Positions 14,639 through 23,970 of a stretch of 64,000 bases of DNA are shown piece after piece. The stretch is from Bacteroidales bacterium UBA5197 (GTDB lineage Bacteria; Bacteroidota; Bacteroidia; Bacteroidales; Lentimicrobiaceae): the NCBI GenBank assembly GCA_002412885.1, contig DHVX01000084.1, positions 70,158 to 134,157 on the forward strand. Direction: 5' to 3'. Made by a program: the position numbers and the translations under genes. Position 1 is the first letter of the stretch; every line of letters begins with the position of its first letter. Below the pieces are notes generated by a model. It was not told the DNA's origin and did no database searches. It saw nothing but the letters and a program-made list of their open reading frames with translations.

Positions 14639-17584
14639 ATGATGAATAAATATCTCTTAATAATTGCATTCACCCTTGTCAGTTTGTTTGCATTTTCGCA
14701 AACCAGGCAGATTTCGGGCAGAGTTTCTGACGCTGCAGGGCAGGGGCTGCCGGGGGTTACCGTATTGGTTAAAGGTACGGGTTCGGGCACAACCACCAAT
14801 ATTGAAGGCAACTACAGCCTTAATGTTGAAGCCGGAAATACAATCCAATTCAGTTTTATGGGCTTTGTTTCACAGGATATTGCTATTGTAAATCAATCTG
14901 TGATCAATATTACACTTCTTGAAGACAGCAGACTTCTTGATGAAGTGGTAGTTGTTGGCTATGGTGTTCAGAAAAAGAGGGACATTACATCTGCAGTAGC
15001 TATTGTAGATAGTAAAGTGTTGAAAGACAGGCCGATTATTTCGGTTGCTCAGGCATTGCAGGGTACGGCTGCCGGGGTTCAGGTAACACAGACTTCGGGT
15101 AAACCTGGCGGAGGAATTGCTGTGCGAGTGCGCGGTGCAACTTCTGTTCTGGCCGGAAATGAACCTGCTTATATTGTGGATGGAATAAGAACTACAGACA
15201 TCAGCGGGTTAAATCCCAACGACATAGAATCTATGTCAATCCTTAAGGATGCTGCGGCTAGCGCCATTTATGGAGCAGCTGCAGCCAATGGAGTCGTAAT
15301 TATCACTACCAAAAGAGGCAATTCAGATACGCCAGTAGTTTCTTTTAATACTTATTTTGGAGTTTCAACACTCAGAAAATCAATTGATGTACTTAATACC
15401 AGACAATATCGAGACCTGATGAATGAAATCGGAGTCTCATACGATCCCTCTTGGACCCAGTTTAATGACTGGATGGATGAGACATTCAGTACAGGTTTTC
15501 AGCAATCATATCAGGCATCAGTTTCAGGTGGAAGTGAAAAAAGCAGGTATTTTGTGTCAGGCGGATATTTAACAGAACAAGGTATGGTGCGACCTGCCAG
15601 CTTTGATCGATATACTATCAGAATGAATCTTGACAATGAATTAAGGCCATGGCTAAGGCTGAAAACCAGTTTAACAGCTTGGAATCTTGACACAAAAGAC
15701 ACTCCTGATAATTCAAGTTCGGGGCGCGGTGGTGTCATTATGAGTGCATTAAATACTCCCCCATTTCTTAATGTATTTAAAAATGACGGAAGTGGCTGGT
15801 ATGATCAGAACCCTTTCCAATCGTCCTGGGAAAACCCTGTTGCGTATATGGATGCTCCCGACCAGTTTAGCAGGGAGAATAAATTACTTGGAACTGTTGA
15901 TCTGGAGATAGATTTGATTAAAGGCCTCAAGCTTAAGTCCAATGTTGGAACCGACATAACTTCGCGACGTTGGGATTATTACCTTGATCCAATAAGTACC
16001 AATTACGGGCGAGCCAACAATGGCATCGGCCGATCTGACAACTCGAGCCATATGGTATGGCAGGTTGAGAATTACTTTGATTATTCACAGAAATGGAATG
16101 AGCACAATCTCAGTATTATTGGAGGAAACACATTAAGGAAGTATGAAGGCCGCGGCACTTATGTTGAAGCTAAGGATTTTCCCGCTGATACCGGCATAAA
16201 AGATATTTGGGCTGCAAACCAGATTAATACATCGGCAGTTGGAACCTGGCATGGTGCGAATGCTTTGGTCTCATTTTTTGGTCGGCTTAATTACGATTTT
16301 GACAGTAAGTACTATGCAACATTCTCATTACGAAGAGACGGCAGTTCGAAGTTGGTTAATAAGTGGGGCACAATGCCTGCTTTTTCTCTCGGTTACCGAC
16401 TTTCATCTTTAGGATTTATGCAAAATCTCACTTATATTGACGATCTAAAAATAAGGGGTGGATATGGTGAAACCGGGAATGTAGAAGGCCTGTCTGACCA
16501 TGCAGCATTTGCATTATGGTCATATTACCGTCGTACTCCCGATTCTACGCTTGCAGGGCCAGGCATTTATCAGTCTAGCTATGGAAATCCTGATCTTAAA
16601 TGGGAAACTACTAAACAAACAAGTCTTGGCTTTGACCTTACCATGTGGCAAGGTAGGTTGGTGTTCAATTTTGATGCATATTACAAAAAAACAGTTGATG
16701 TTCTACTAAATGTACCACTTACAGCGTCACTGCCTGTATCTTCAATTCTTACCAATGCTGGCGAAATTGTTAATAAAGGGATTGAGTTCAACTTTAATAC
16801 AGTCAATATTGACCAGAAGGATTTAAAGTGGAGTAGTAATTTTAACCTTTCATTTAACAAGAATGAAGTTACAAACCTTGTTTATAGCCCGATCTACGAC
16901 TTTGGAAGGATTTATAGTAACAATGAATATGTATCCCGTGTAATGGTAGGATCTCCTTTGGGTACTTTTTTCGGCTATGTTTCTGAGGGAGTCGATCCCG
17001 AAACCGGAAATATCACATACAAGGACGTGAATAATAACGGAATCTTTGATCCGGGAGACAGGACTGTAATTGGTTATGGAATGCCGGTAACATCATTCGG
17101 ATTTACCAATAATCTGGTTTACAAAAAGTTTAATCTTAATCTGTTCTTCCAGGGGTCTTATGGAAATGATATTTTCAATGCAACCCGTATTGACCTTGAA
17201 GGAATGTTCGACAGCAAAAATCAGTCGGTTGATGTTCTGAACCGCTGGACTCCTGAAAATACAAACACCGATATTCCTCGTGCCACGGGTGGAGGAAATG
17301 TGGATAATGTTCGTAATTCAACCCGGTTTATTGAGGATGGTTCATACCTCAGGCTGAAATCTGCCACACTGTCGTACAATGTTTTGAATAATCATCCAAG
17401 GTTTACTTTTATCAAAAACCTGTCTGTTTATGTAACGGGACAAAACCTAATAACATTTACAAAATATTCGGGATTTGACCCTGAGGTGAATGCTTACGGT
17501 AGCAGTGCTGTTGAAGTTGGTATTGATTATGGTACGTATCCGCAATCTCGTACTATAATTTTTGGTTTAAATGTTGAATTTTAA
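14639..17584 (+). CDS. susC: SusC-like TonB-dependent outer-membrane transporter
   Basis: This is the TonB-dependent importer that moves oligosaccharides across the outer membrane, capped by the SusD-like lipoprotein encoded 11 bp downstream. The 981-aa protein has a signal peptide (about 1-21) and an N-terminal CarboxypepD_reg-like domain (ISGRVSDAAGQGLPGVTV). A TonB box/plug start DEVVVVGYGVQKKRDITSAV follows, then the conserved plug segment DIESMSILKDAAASAIYGAAAANGVV, and a beta-barrel ending in the aromatic terminus FGLNVEF. The first ATG is followed immediately by a second, so the start could be one codon later. It sits between the PKD lipoprotein and SusD in a same-strand operon. Confidence 0.95.
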   Translation: MMNKYLLIIAFTLVSLFAFSQTRQISGRVSDAAGQGLPGVTVLVKGTGSGTTTNIEGNYSLNVEAGNTIQFSFMGFVSQDIAIVNQSVINITLLEDSRLLDEVVVVGYGVQKKRDITSAVAIVDSKVLKDRPIISVAQALQGTAAGVQVTQTSGKPGGGIAVRVRGATSVLAGNEPAYIVDGIRTTDISGLNPNDIESMSILKDAAASAIYGAAAANGVVIITTKRGNSDTPVVSFNTYFGVSTLRKSIDVLNTRQYRDLMNEIGVSYDPSWTQFNDWMDETFSTGFQQSYQASVSGGSEKSRYFVSGGYLTEQGMVRPASFDRYTIRMNLDNELRPWLRLKTSLTAWNLDTKDTPDNSSSGRGGVIMSALNTPPFLNVFKNDGSGWYDQNPFQSSWENPVAYMDAPDQFSRENKLLGTVDLEIDLIKGLKLKSNVGTDITSRRWDYYLDPISTNYGRANNGIGRSDNSSHMVWQVENYFDYSQKWNEHNLSIIGGNTLRKYEGRGTYVEAKDFPADTGIKDIWAANQINTSAVGTWHGANALVSFFGRLNYDFDSKYYATFSLRRDGSSKLVNKWGTMPAFSLGYRLSSLGFMQNLTYIDDLKIRGGYGETGNVEGLSDHAAFALWSYYRRTPDSTLAGPGIYQSSYGNPDLKWETTKQTSLGFDLTMWQGRLVFNFDAYYKKTVDVLLNVPLTASLPVSSILTNAGEIVNKGIEFNFNTVNIDQKDLKWSSNFNLSFNKNEVTNLVYSPIYDFGRIYSNNEYVSRVMVGSPLGTFFGYVSEGVDPETGNITYKDVNNNGIFDPGDRTVIGYGMPVTSFGFTNNLVYKKFNLNLFFQGSYGNDIFNATRIDLEGMFDSKNQSVDVLNRWTPENTNTDIPRATGGGNVDNVRNSTRFIEDGSYLRLKSATLSYNVLNNHPRFTFIKNLSVYVTGQNLITFTKYSGFDPEVNAYGSSAVEVGIDYGTYPQSRTIIFGLNVEF

Positions 17585-17595
17585 ATCGTAAAGTC

Positions 17596-19056
17596 ATGAA
17601 GAAAATAATCAAATATACCCTTGCACTTTCACTGGTTTTGCTTTTTGCTTCCTGTGAAAAATTTCTGGATATTAAGCCTACCGGAAATTCATTATTTATT
17701 GAACAGGCTGGAGATACCATCTTTAAAACCGGAAACGATGTTGAAGCTGCCCTTAGTGCCGTTTACGGCGACTTTCAAAATGAGTACTGGCAGTTGGATT
17801 ATTTTGTAAATGGCGATGCTCAATCGGATGACGCTTATGCCGGCGCTGATAATCCGGCCAATTTTCAGATTGATGAGTACATGCTTATTTCAACTAACTC
17901 AAATGTAAGCCGTGATTGGGCTTATTTGTATCAGACTATCGGGAAAGCAAATCTGGTAATTAATAATGTTGATATAACCCCTGATCCCTCGCTTTCAGAC
18001 CAGCGCAGACGTGAAATAAAAGGCGAGGCAATGTTTGTCAGAGCTTTTATTTATTCTCAGGCGGTGCAACTTTGGGGAGATGTTCCGCTGCAGCTTAAAG
18101 AGGTTACCAGTATAAGTGCAGCAGAACTCGGTGAAATCTATCCACAATTGTATCCTGAGCGTAAATCTATGGCTGAGGTTTATGCACAAATTATTCAGGA
18201 TCTTGAGTATGCTTCCGAAAATGTAAAAGCGGTTCAGCAACACAAGGGATTTGCTACCAGAGGAGCCGCTAATGCTGTTTTGGCTAAGGTTTATGCCACG
18301 ATGGATACAAAAGATTATTCTAAAGTGGTTGAGTATTGCGATGCGGTGATCAATAGTGGATATTCTTTATTGCCGGAGTATGATATGCTCTGGAATAATC
18401 AGAATGAAAATTCTGCTGAGTCAATTTTTGAAGTCAATTATGAGGGAACTCCCAGCAACGCCAATTGGGGTGCTAGTATGTTCAGAGGAACGGACTGGAA
18501 GAAATTCAATACACCTTCAAATGACCTGGTGAAGGCATTTAATGATGAAAATGATCTGATCCGCAAAAATTCATCCATTTCTTTTGAGAATGTAACAGGC
18601 AAATGGTCCGATGCAAACTGGCCGGCTGCAAATTATCCTTTTACATACAAATACAGGATTATTACCTGGCCTAGTTCGCAAAATTATATTCTGCTCAGAC
18701 TTGCTGATATTCTACTCCTTAAAGCCGAAGCCATGAATGAGCTGGGAGATGTGAACGGAGCTGCTCAATTGGTGAATCAGATCAGAAGCCGTGTTGACCT
18801 TCCAAATACAACAGCAACAACTCAGGAATCTATGAGGCTTGCCATTGAAAAGGAACGCCGTTTGGAACTTGCTTTTGAAGGACACCGGTGGTTCGACCTC
18901 AAACGCACAGGCCGTGCCATTGAAGTAATTAACAATGCAATTGGTCCTGACGGGAATAAATACGGTTATAACCTGACACAGAATGGTCTTTTGTGGCCCA
19001 TCCCTCAATCAGAGCTTGATAAAAATGAATTGCTGACCCAGAATCCGGGGTACTGA
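17596..19056 (+). CDS. susD: SusD-like (RagB/SusD) surface glycan-binding lipoprotein
   Basis: The 486-aa lipoprotein has a lipobox at about residue 20 (FASC) and the typical early motif KFLDIKPTG. TPR-like helices form the core: GEAMFVRAFIYSQAVQLWGDVPL is the classic first repeat and RLADILLLKAEAMNE the later one. The C-terminus ends with RRLELAFEGHRWFDLKRTGRA and LLTQNPGY, the hallmark RagB/SusD tail. It forms the lid of the SusC pore and captures glycan. Gene spacing of 11 bp to susC indicates cotranscription. Confidence 0.95.
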   Translation: MKKIIKYTLALSLVLLFASCEKFLDIKPTGNSLFIEQAGDTIFKTGNDVEAALSAVYGDFQNEYWQLDYFVNGDAQSDDAYAGADNPANFQIDEYMLISTNSNVSRDWAYLYQTIGKANLVINNVDITPDPSLSDQRRREIKGEAMFVRAFIYSQAVQLWGDVPLQLKEVTSISAAELGEIYPQLYPERKSMAEVYAQIIQDLEYASENVKAVQQHKGFATRGAANAVLAKVYATMDTKDYSKVVEYCDAVINSGYSLLPEYDMLWNNQNENSAESIFEVNYEGTPSNANWGASMFRGTDWKKFNTPSNDLVKAFNDENDLIRKNSSISFENVTGKWSDANWPAANYPFTYKYRIITWPSSQNYILLRLADILLLKAEAMNELGDVNGAAQLVNQIRSRVDLPNTTATTQESMRLAIEKERRLELAFEGHRWFDLKRTGRAIEVINNAIGPDGNKYGYNLTQNGLLWPIPQSELDKNELLTQNPGY

Positions 19057-19262
19057 TTTCGGATTTACCTTCGGTTAGCTCCGCTTCGCTTCGGTTCTGA
19101 TTTCTGACTGAATGTTGCGGTATGAAGTAAATCGGCAGGGGCGCATCTCAACAAAAGATGCGCCTCTGACTTATCCCTGTTCAAGCCAATTCATTAGCCT
19201 TCAGGATCAGGCAGCGGGAGTCGATTAAAAATACTTTTTTGTTTCTTTTACAACCTCATATC
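19057..19262. other. Intergenic hairpin region between susD and GH30
   Basis: A strong hairpin at 19137-19167 pairs GGCGCATCT with AGATGCGCC around a 7-nt loop but lacks a following T-run, so it is not a standard terminator. It could be an attenuator, an RNA-stability element or an intergenic repeat. Heptamer-like fragments such as TTTCGGA and TTCTGAT, related to the array at 24743-24925, occur at 19057-19110. Confidence 0.5.
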
Positions 19263-20726
19263 ATGAAACTCTATCAAACCATATCACGATTGCTAATGGC
19301 TTTCCTTCTGCTGGGAGGAGTTATTTCCTGTGCAGGGAAAGACAAGACCAAGCCCAATGGTCCGGACAATCCGCCGAATGGCAAAAAAGTTCAGGTTTTT
19401 CTGACCAAAGGCGATAAAACTGCGCTTTTCGCGAAGCAGAATGAAATTGAGTTTATCCAATCGGTTCCGACCGGAATGGCCGTGATGCGGATTGACACCG
19501 GCTTTAAGTTTCAGGTTGTTGAAGGCTATGGAGCAGCATTAACCGGGTCATCGGCATGGCTTATCAATCGCAAACTGACTCCATCAGCCAGGCAGACCCT
19601 TTTAAGTGAACTTTTTAACCCGACCGATGGAATCGGAGTTTCATACCTGCGATTAACCATGGGTGCTTCTGATTTTTCGCTTTCCGATTTCACTTACAAT
19701 GATCTTCCATCCGGGCAAACCGACTTTGAGCTTCAGCAGTTTTCGTTGGCTCAGGACTATGATGATGTGATTCCGGTATTGAAAGAGATTCTTCAGGTAG
19801 TGCCGGATATAAAAGTGTTGGGATCGCCATGGAGTCCGCCGGCATGGATGAAAACCAACAACAATCTGAAAGGTGGCAAACTTAAAACAGCCTGCTACGA
19901 TGTTTATGCTGATTATTTTGTCAGGTACATCAATGCAATGAAGCAGGAAGGGATTTCTATTGATGCCATTACAATACAGAATGAGCCTTTGCATTTTTCG
20001 GCAAATTACCCGTGCATGGAGATGCAGGCAACTGAGCAGCTCAATTTCATCAAAAGCCACCTGGGTCCGAAATTTACAGCAGCAGGATTAAAAACAAAGA
20101 TTATCACTTATGATCACAATTGGGATGAACCGAATTATCCTATTACTATCCTGAATGACCCCGCTGCAAAACAATATGTTACAGGTTCGGCGTTTCATGC
20201 TTATGCCGGAGATGTTTCGGCTATGTCAACTGTTCATAATGCACATCCTGACAAAGGTTTATACTTTACCGAGATTTCAGGAGGAGCGTGGGCAACTGAC
20301 TTTGCCGGAAACCTGATGTGGAATATGCGGAATATCTTTATCGGAACCGCCCGCAACTGGTCGAAAAATGCATTGCTCTGGAATCTGGCTCTGGATGAAA
20401 ATTACGGACCACAAAACAACGGCTGCAACAATTGCCGGGGTGTAATTACAATTAATTCAACGAGCGGAGAAATTACGCGCAATGAAGAATACTATGCTAT
20501 TGCCCATTTCTCAAAGTTTGTAAGACCCGGAGCAGTGCGGGTTTCAGGAAATTTGCCACAATCGGCCGGTGATGCCGGTGTTGTTGCTTTCCGCAACGCG
20601 GATGGTACCATGGTTTTAATCGCTGCAAATTATGGAAATCAGGCAACTTCTTTTGCTGTTGAACAGGATAGCACAATTTTTACAGTGAATATTCCGGCAG
20701 TTTCGGTTGTAACTTTTGTGTGGTAA
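19263..20726 (+). CDS. Glycoside hydrolase family 30 lipoprotein, probable beta-1,6-glucanase
   Basis: The predicted product is a retaining glycosidase of GH30 (glucosylceramidase/endo-beta-1,6-glucanase group). From the ATG at 19263 it is 487 aa with a lipobox GVISC. The (beta/alpha)8 core shows GYGAALTGS, the strand SPWSPPAWMKTN, the acid/base motif TIQNEPLH (Glu 241) and the nucleophile motif YFTEISGG (Glu 337). A C-terminal beta-sandwich (FSKFVRPGAVRVSG, VVAFRNADGTMVLIAANYG) is typical of GH30. The upstream ATG at 19239 was rejected because the lipoprotein signal begins at MKLYQ. Its place after SusC/SusD suggests it trims captured beta-glucan. Beta-1,6-glucan is favoured over glucosylceramide because of the PUL context, but linkage is inferred. 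Confidence 0.87.
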   Translation: MKLYQTISRLLMAFLLLGGVISCAGKDKTKPNGPDNPPNGKKVQVFLTKGDKTALFAKQNEIEFIQSVPTGMAVMRIDTGFKFQVVEGYGAALTGSSAWLINRKLTPSARQTLLSELFNPTDGIGVSYLRLTMGASDFSLSDFTYNDLPSGQTDFELQQFSLAQDYDDVIPVLKEILQVVPDIKVLGSPWSPPAWMKTNNNLKGGKLKTACYDVYADYFVRYINAMKQEGISIDAITIQNEPLHFSANYPCMEMQATEQLNFIKSHLGPKFTAAGLKTKIITYDHNWDEPNYPITILNDPAAKQYVTGSAFHAYAGDVSAMSTVHNAHPDKGLYFTEISGGAWATDFAGNLMWNMRNIFIGTARNWSKNALLWNLALDENYGPQNNGCNNCRGVITINSTSGEITRNEEYYAIAHFSKFVRPGAVRVSGNLPQSAGDAGVVAFRNADGTMVLIAANYGNQATSFAVEQDSTIFTVNIPAVSVVTFVW

Positions 20727-20750
20727 AAGATTCTGAAGATGCTAAAATGA

Positions 20751-20787
20751 AAAACCTGCCTGACCTTAAAGAGTCAAGCAGGTTTTT
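20751..20787 (+). terminator. Rho-independent terminator after GH30
   Basis: AAAACCTGC(C)TGAC pairs with GTCA-AGCAGGTTTTT around an 8-nt loop, and the 3' arm ends in a T-run. It closes the first PUL. Because both arms carry A/T runs it may also work for the convergent gene at 20845. Confidence 0.88.
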
Positions 20788-20844
20788 CATTTTATGAGGG
20801 CAAAGCAGTATAATCTGATCTAAAAAATCAGAATCATTGCATAT

Positions 20845-21819
20845 TTACCACCCGAGCAACCATGCAAAAATCAGAGGTGCAACAATAGTGGCATCACTTT
20901 CTACAATGAACTTCGGAGTATCAATATCCAGCTTTCCCCAGGTAATTTTTTCGTTGGGAACTGCACCGGAATATGAGCCATAGGAAGTTGTTGAATCGCT
21001 TATCTGGCAAAAATACGACCAGAAAGGAACATCGTGCCACTCCAGATCCTGATACATCATAGGAACCACGCAAATGGGGAAATCGCCGGCAATTCCTCCG
21101 CCGATCTGGAAAAATCCGACGCCTTTGCCCGCTGAATTTTTACGGTACCAGTCTGAAAGCCAAATCATGTATTCAATCCCTGATTTCATGGTTGATGGAT
21201 TTAACTCACCTTTGATGCAGTAAGATGCGAAAATATTCCCCATGGTACTGTCTTCCCAGCCGGGAACAATAATGGGCAGGTTCTTTTCGGCAGCGGCCAG
21301 CATCCATGAATGTTTGGGATCTATTTCATAATCCGGTTCCATTGATTTGCTCAAAAGAAGCTTGTACATGTATTCATGAGGGAAATACCGTTCACCGGCT
21401 GCCTGTGCATCTTTCCATATTTTTTCGATGTGGTGCTGAATTCTGCGAAAAGCTTCTTCTTCGGGAATACAAGTATCGGTAACCCGGTTCAATCCTTTTT
21501 CGAGCAATTCATATTCCTGTTCCGGGGTAAGATCACGGTAGTTAGGCACCCTTTTGTAGTGACTGTGAGCCACCAGATTCATAATGTCTTCTTCAAGGTT
21601 GGCGCCTGTACAGCTGATAATCTGTACTTTATCCTGACGGATCATTTCGGCAAGAGATATTCCCAGTTCGGCCGTGCTCATGGCTCCGGCAAGGGTGATC
21701 ATCATTTTTCCGTTTTCGGCCAGATGTTTTTCGTAACCTTTTGCGGCATCTACCAATGCAGCGGAATTAAAATGGCGATAATGGTGCTCTATAAACTGCG
21801 AAATGGGTCCTCTGTTCAT
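20845..21819 (-). CDS. Deoxyhypusine-synthase-like protein
   Basis: This 324-aa enzyme belongs to the deoxyhypusine synthase family. In eukaryotes and archaea it transfers an aminobutyl group from spermidine to eIF5A. Bacterial relatives are thought to act on small polyamines, for example making homospermidine. NAD-binding segments are seen in MITLAGAMSTAELG and FFQIGGGIAGDFPI. The catalytic-lysine motif WGK is present in ITWGKLDID, followed by ESDATIVAPL. The start at 21819 was chosen because a predicted -7 box (21836-21843) lies just upstream; the longer ORF from 21903 begins with a low-complexity Ser/Asn/Lys stretch. In many Bacteroidota this gene neighbours the arginine decarboxylase and agmatinase genes, which here are about 9 kb away across the PUL. 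Confidence 0.85.
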   Translation of the reverse strand: MNRGPISQFIEHHYRHFNSAALVDAAKGYEKHLAENGKMMITLAGAMSTAELGISLAEMIRQDKVQIISCTGANLEEDIMNLVAHSHYKRVPNYRDLTPEQEYELLEKGLNRVTDTCIPEEEAFRRIQHHIEKIWKDAQAAGERYFPHEYMYKLLLSKSMEPDYEIDPKHSWMLAAAEKNLPIIVPGWEDSTMGNIFASYCIKGELNPSTMKSGIEYMIWLSDWYRKNSAGKGVGFFQIGGGIAGDFPICVVPMMYQDLEWHDVPFWSYFCQISDSTTSYGSYSGAVPNEKITWGKLDIDTPKFIVESDATIVAPLIFAWLLGW

Positions 21820-21835
21820 GATGTTATTTTTTTTG

Positions 21836-21843
21836 CAAAGATA
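21836..21843 (-). promoter_or_regulatory. Predicted Bacteroidota -7 box for the deoxyhypusine-synthase-like gene
   Basis: CAAAGATA on the plus strand reads TATCTTTG on the minus strand, an exact TAnnTTTG match 17 bp upstream of the chosen ATG. It implies a very short leader and argues against the longer ORF start. Confidence 0.4.
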
Positions 21844-21993
21844 AGAATTATTAGGCTGGCTGGATGGCTCAGAAATAGGAGAGGATTCTTTGTGGTTTTT
21901 CATAATTGATAGATTAACGCTAAATAAGAAAGTATATTCGTTAAATTCACGTTAAAATAGCAAATACGTTTCAGATTTTCTACAGAGATAGTA

Positions 21994-22025
21994 TAAAAAA
22001 AAGCCCCCAAAAAGGAGGCTTCTCT
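21994..22025 (-). terminator. Rho-independent terminator after the secreted modular protein
   Basis: On the minus strand AAGCCTCC pairs with GGGGGCTT around a TTTTT loop and is followed by a long T-run. It lies about 20 bp after the stop codon at 22045. Confidence 0.88.
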
Positions 22026-22044
22026 TTGAAATAAGAAAAAGAAT

Positions 22045-23637
22045 TTAATTCTTAATCAGTTTTTGAACAAGGCGGCTGCCATCTTTTCCGTAGAAAGTAA
22101 CGAAATAGAGTCCGTTGCTTAGATCTGCGGTATTGATTGGGGTTCTGCCAATGCCATTGATCTGATAAGTACCAACAATCTGACCCAGCATTGAAGTAAT
22201 GGTTACTTCTTTAACTTCAACAGAATTGCTGATAATCAGTTCGTTGCTAACAGGGTTAGGATACATTTTGATTTTGTCAACCAAAGGATTCTGAGGAACA
22301 CTGAGTGCACCCGCAACGTTCCATTTGTAGGTCACATTCATAGCACCTGCATACTGAAGGATTCTGTTTCCAATAGGATCTCCTCCGTCCCAGTTAGCAC
22401 CTTTGAAGAATTTGAATTCGTAAGTTCCGTCAGGGACGAAGATCGTAACAGAATATATTTTGTCACCATCAGTATCCAGCATTTGGAGGCTTGGGTTTGT
22501 TCCAGGCTGCATCCATGTTCCATAGTCTCCGCCAAGCGCACCTGAAAGATAAACAGGGACACCAGTCAAATCACCAGCTTCTGACATATCAACATTCAGG
22601 GTGAGTTGAGGAGGAGTCATAGGATTGGGATCATTATTTATAATGATATCATCAAAATAAAGAACCATGTCATTATCGAGGCCAACGGGATCAGAGAAAT
22701 CAGGAAGGAAAGCAATGATTGGATAGGTTCCGGTTTTTTCCGAATAATCGAAAACGATATCTTCCCATGCATTGGTAGTCAACTGAGGGGCGCGGGAAGG
22801 GATTTCCAGAGTACCTGCTGCTCCACCTTCAAGTTTGAATCTGATTTCGCTCACGCGGGGTTTCCATACTTTTACGTGAACGTATTTGTTCGTGGTAACG
22901 TCAACAGGAACCGGCAGAGCTGACCAGAAGCCACCCCAGGGAACACCGTCTTTATCGCGAAGGAACTCGATCACATAATCGCTCAGGTTAACGCCTGATT
23001 TATCTGGATTCTGCACCAGCGTGAATTTACTCAGATCGGTAGCACCACCAAGCATAATGTTGAGTGGGATATGCTCATAATTTTCAATTAGCTGCACTGG
23101 CGCACTGCCAGGAGTTGGATCGTTATTTACATAGATATCATCCAGATAAACTGTGATGTCCTCGGTGAGGGTGAGAGGATCTTCAAAATCGGGAAAGAAA
23201 ACAATCTTCACATAAGGACCTGTAGCAGCAGTGAAGTCAAAAACCAATTCTTCCCATCCGTTAACAATAGTTTGAGGATTCATTGATGCCGTTTCGATGT
23301 CTCCGGTTTCACCTCCTTCGATTTTGAATTTTACAGGGCTGATACGTGGTTTCCATACCTTTAAGTGAACATATTTATTGGTATTGAAATCAATGGGAAC
23401 TGGAATGGTTGCATACCATCCGCACCAGGGATCGCCATCGAAGCCACGTACAATTTTTGCTACAATTCCACTGGTATTTATTCCTGATGGGTCGGGATTA
23501 GCGACTACAGAAACTGATCCATTGGTGCCTTGAGCAAAAATGTTCATCTTTATACTTTCAAAGTTTTCGACAACCTGTGCCATCGAAGCCCATGAAAAGG
23601 TGAACATAAGTACAATTAAAAGGGTAATTTTTCTCAT
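22045..23637 (-). CDS. Secreted modular protein with duplicated glycan-binding-like domains and T9SS sorting tail
   Basis: From the ATG at 23637 the protein is 530 aa with a signal peptide ending at SMAQ. Two homologous modules of about 165 residues follow. Both contain NPDxSGxN, PWxGxW, PVPxD..TNKYVH(L/V)KVWKPR(I/V)S, (F/Y)KxEGG, and YxDDIxxNNDP. A third domain near 355-440 (LNVDMSEAGDLTGVPVYLSG, DGTYEFKFFKGANWDGG) resembles starch-binding/E-set domains. The C-terminal 80 residues (MYPNPVSNELIIS, SNGLYFVTFYGKDGSRLVQKLIKN) form a type IX secretion sorting domain, so the protein should be exported and surface-anchored. No catalytic motif is visible. The location beside PULs suggests carbohydrate binding. 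The longer ORF start at 23673 was rejected because it overlaps a predicted -7 box. Confidence 0.78.
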   Translation of the reverse strand: MRKITLLIVLMFTFSWASMAQVVENFESIKMNIFAQGTNGSVSVVANPDPSGINTSGIVAKIVRGFDGDPWCGWYATIPVPIDFNTNKYVHLKVWKPRISPVKFKIEGGETGDIETASMNPQTIVNGWEELVFDFTAATGPYVKIVFFPDFEDPLTLTEDITVYLDDIYVNNDPTPGSAPVQLIENYEHIPLNIMLGGATDLSKFTLVQNPDKSGVNLSDYVIEFLRDKDGVPWGGFWSALPVPVDVTTNKYVHVKVWKPRVSEIRFKLEGGAAGTLEIPSRAPQLTTNAWEDIVFDYSEKTGTYPIIAFLPDFSDPVGLDNDMVLYFDDIIINNDPNPMTPPQLTLNVDMSEAGDLTGVPVYLSGALGGDYGTWMQPGTNPSLQMLDTDGDKIYSVTIFVPDGTYEFKFFKGANWDGGDPIGNRILQYAGAMNVTYKWNVAGALSVPQNPLVDKIKMYPNPVSNELIISNSVEVKEVTITSMLGQIVGTYQINGIGRTPINTADLSNGLYFVTFYGKDGSRLVQKLIKN

Positions 23638-23672
23638 AGTTGTTTGGTTTTGGTTAGTAATTTTTTCTCCCA

Positions 23673-23680
23673 CAAATATA
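23673..23680 (-). promoter_or_regulatory. Predicted Bacteroidota -7 box for the secreted modular protein
   Basis: CAAATATA on the plus strand reads TATATTTG on the minus strand, an exact TAnnTTTG match about 36 bp before the ATG at 23637. The leader between them carries an ACCAAAACCAAAC stretch typical of exported-protein genes in this window. Confidence 0.4.
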
Positions 23681-23906
23681 GATCATTTTTCTATAGAATG
23701 CTAAATAACCCTGTAAAATTGATTTTTTTTTATTAAAAAGTGTTAAACTTACACAAACAACTTAAATAACGACGGATTTCAAATTAAGTAATTGCAGAAC
23801 TGATATTTTGCTGAGAAATTAAGGTGTTTTCGCATTTATTTCCGGCTCATTGTTTTTTATTAATGTTTTATAGATGTAAATTTCTTTAACTTTAAAAGAA
23901 ATCCTC

Positions 23907-23914
23907 TATTTTTG
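23907..23914 (+). promoter_or_regulatory. Predicted Bacteroidota -7 box (TATTTTTG)
   Basis: This is an exact TAnnTTTG match 57 bp upstream of the GTG start at 23971, in an AT-rich divergent intergenic region. No -33 TTTG is clear. Confidence 0.4.
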
Positions 23915-23970
23915 AACTTTTAACGGAAATGACTGTCATTCTGTATTGAAATCGTTCGATTCCCCGTTTT

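Noticed and set aside
20845..21903. Longer N-terminus (28 residues) for the deoxyhypusine-synthase-like protein
   Set aside because: The extra residues are low complexity and a TAnnTTTG box lies inside them, just before the shorter start.
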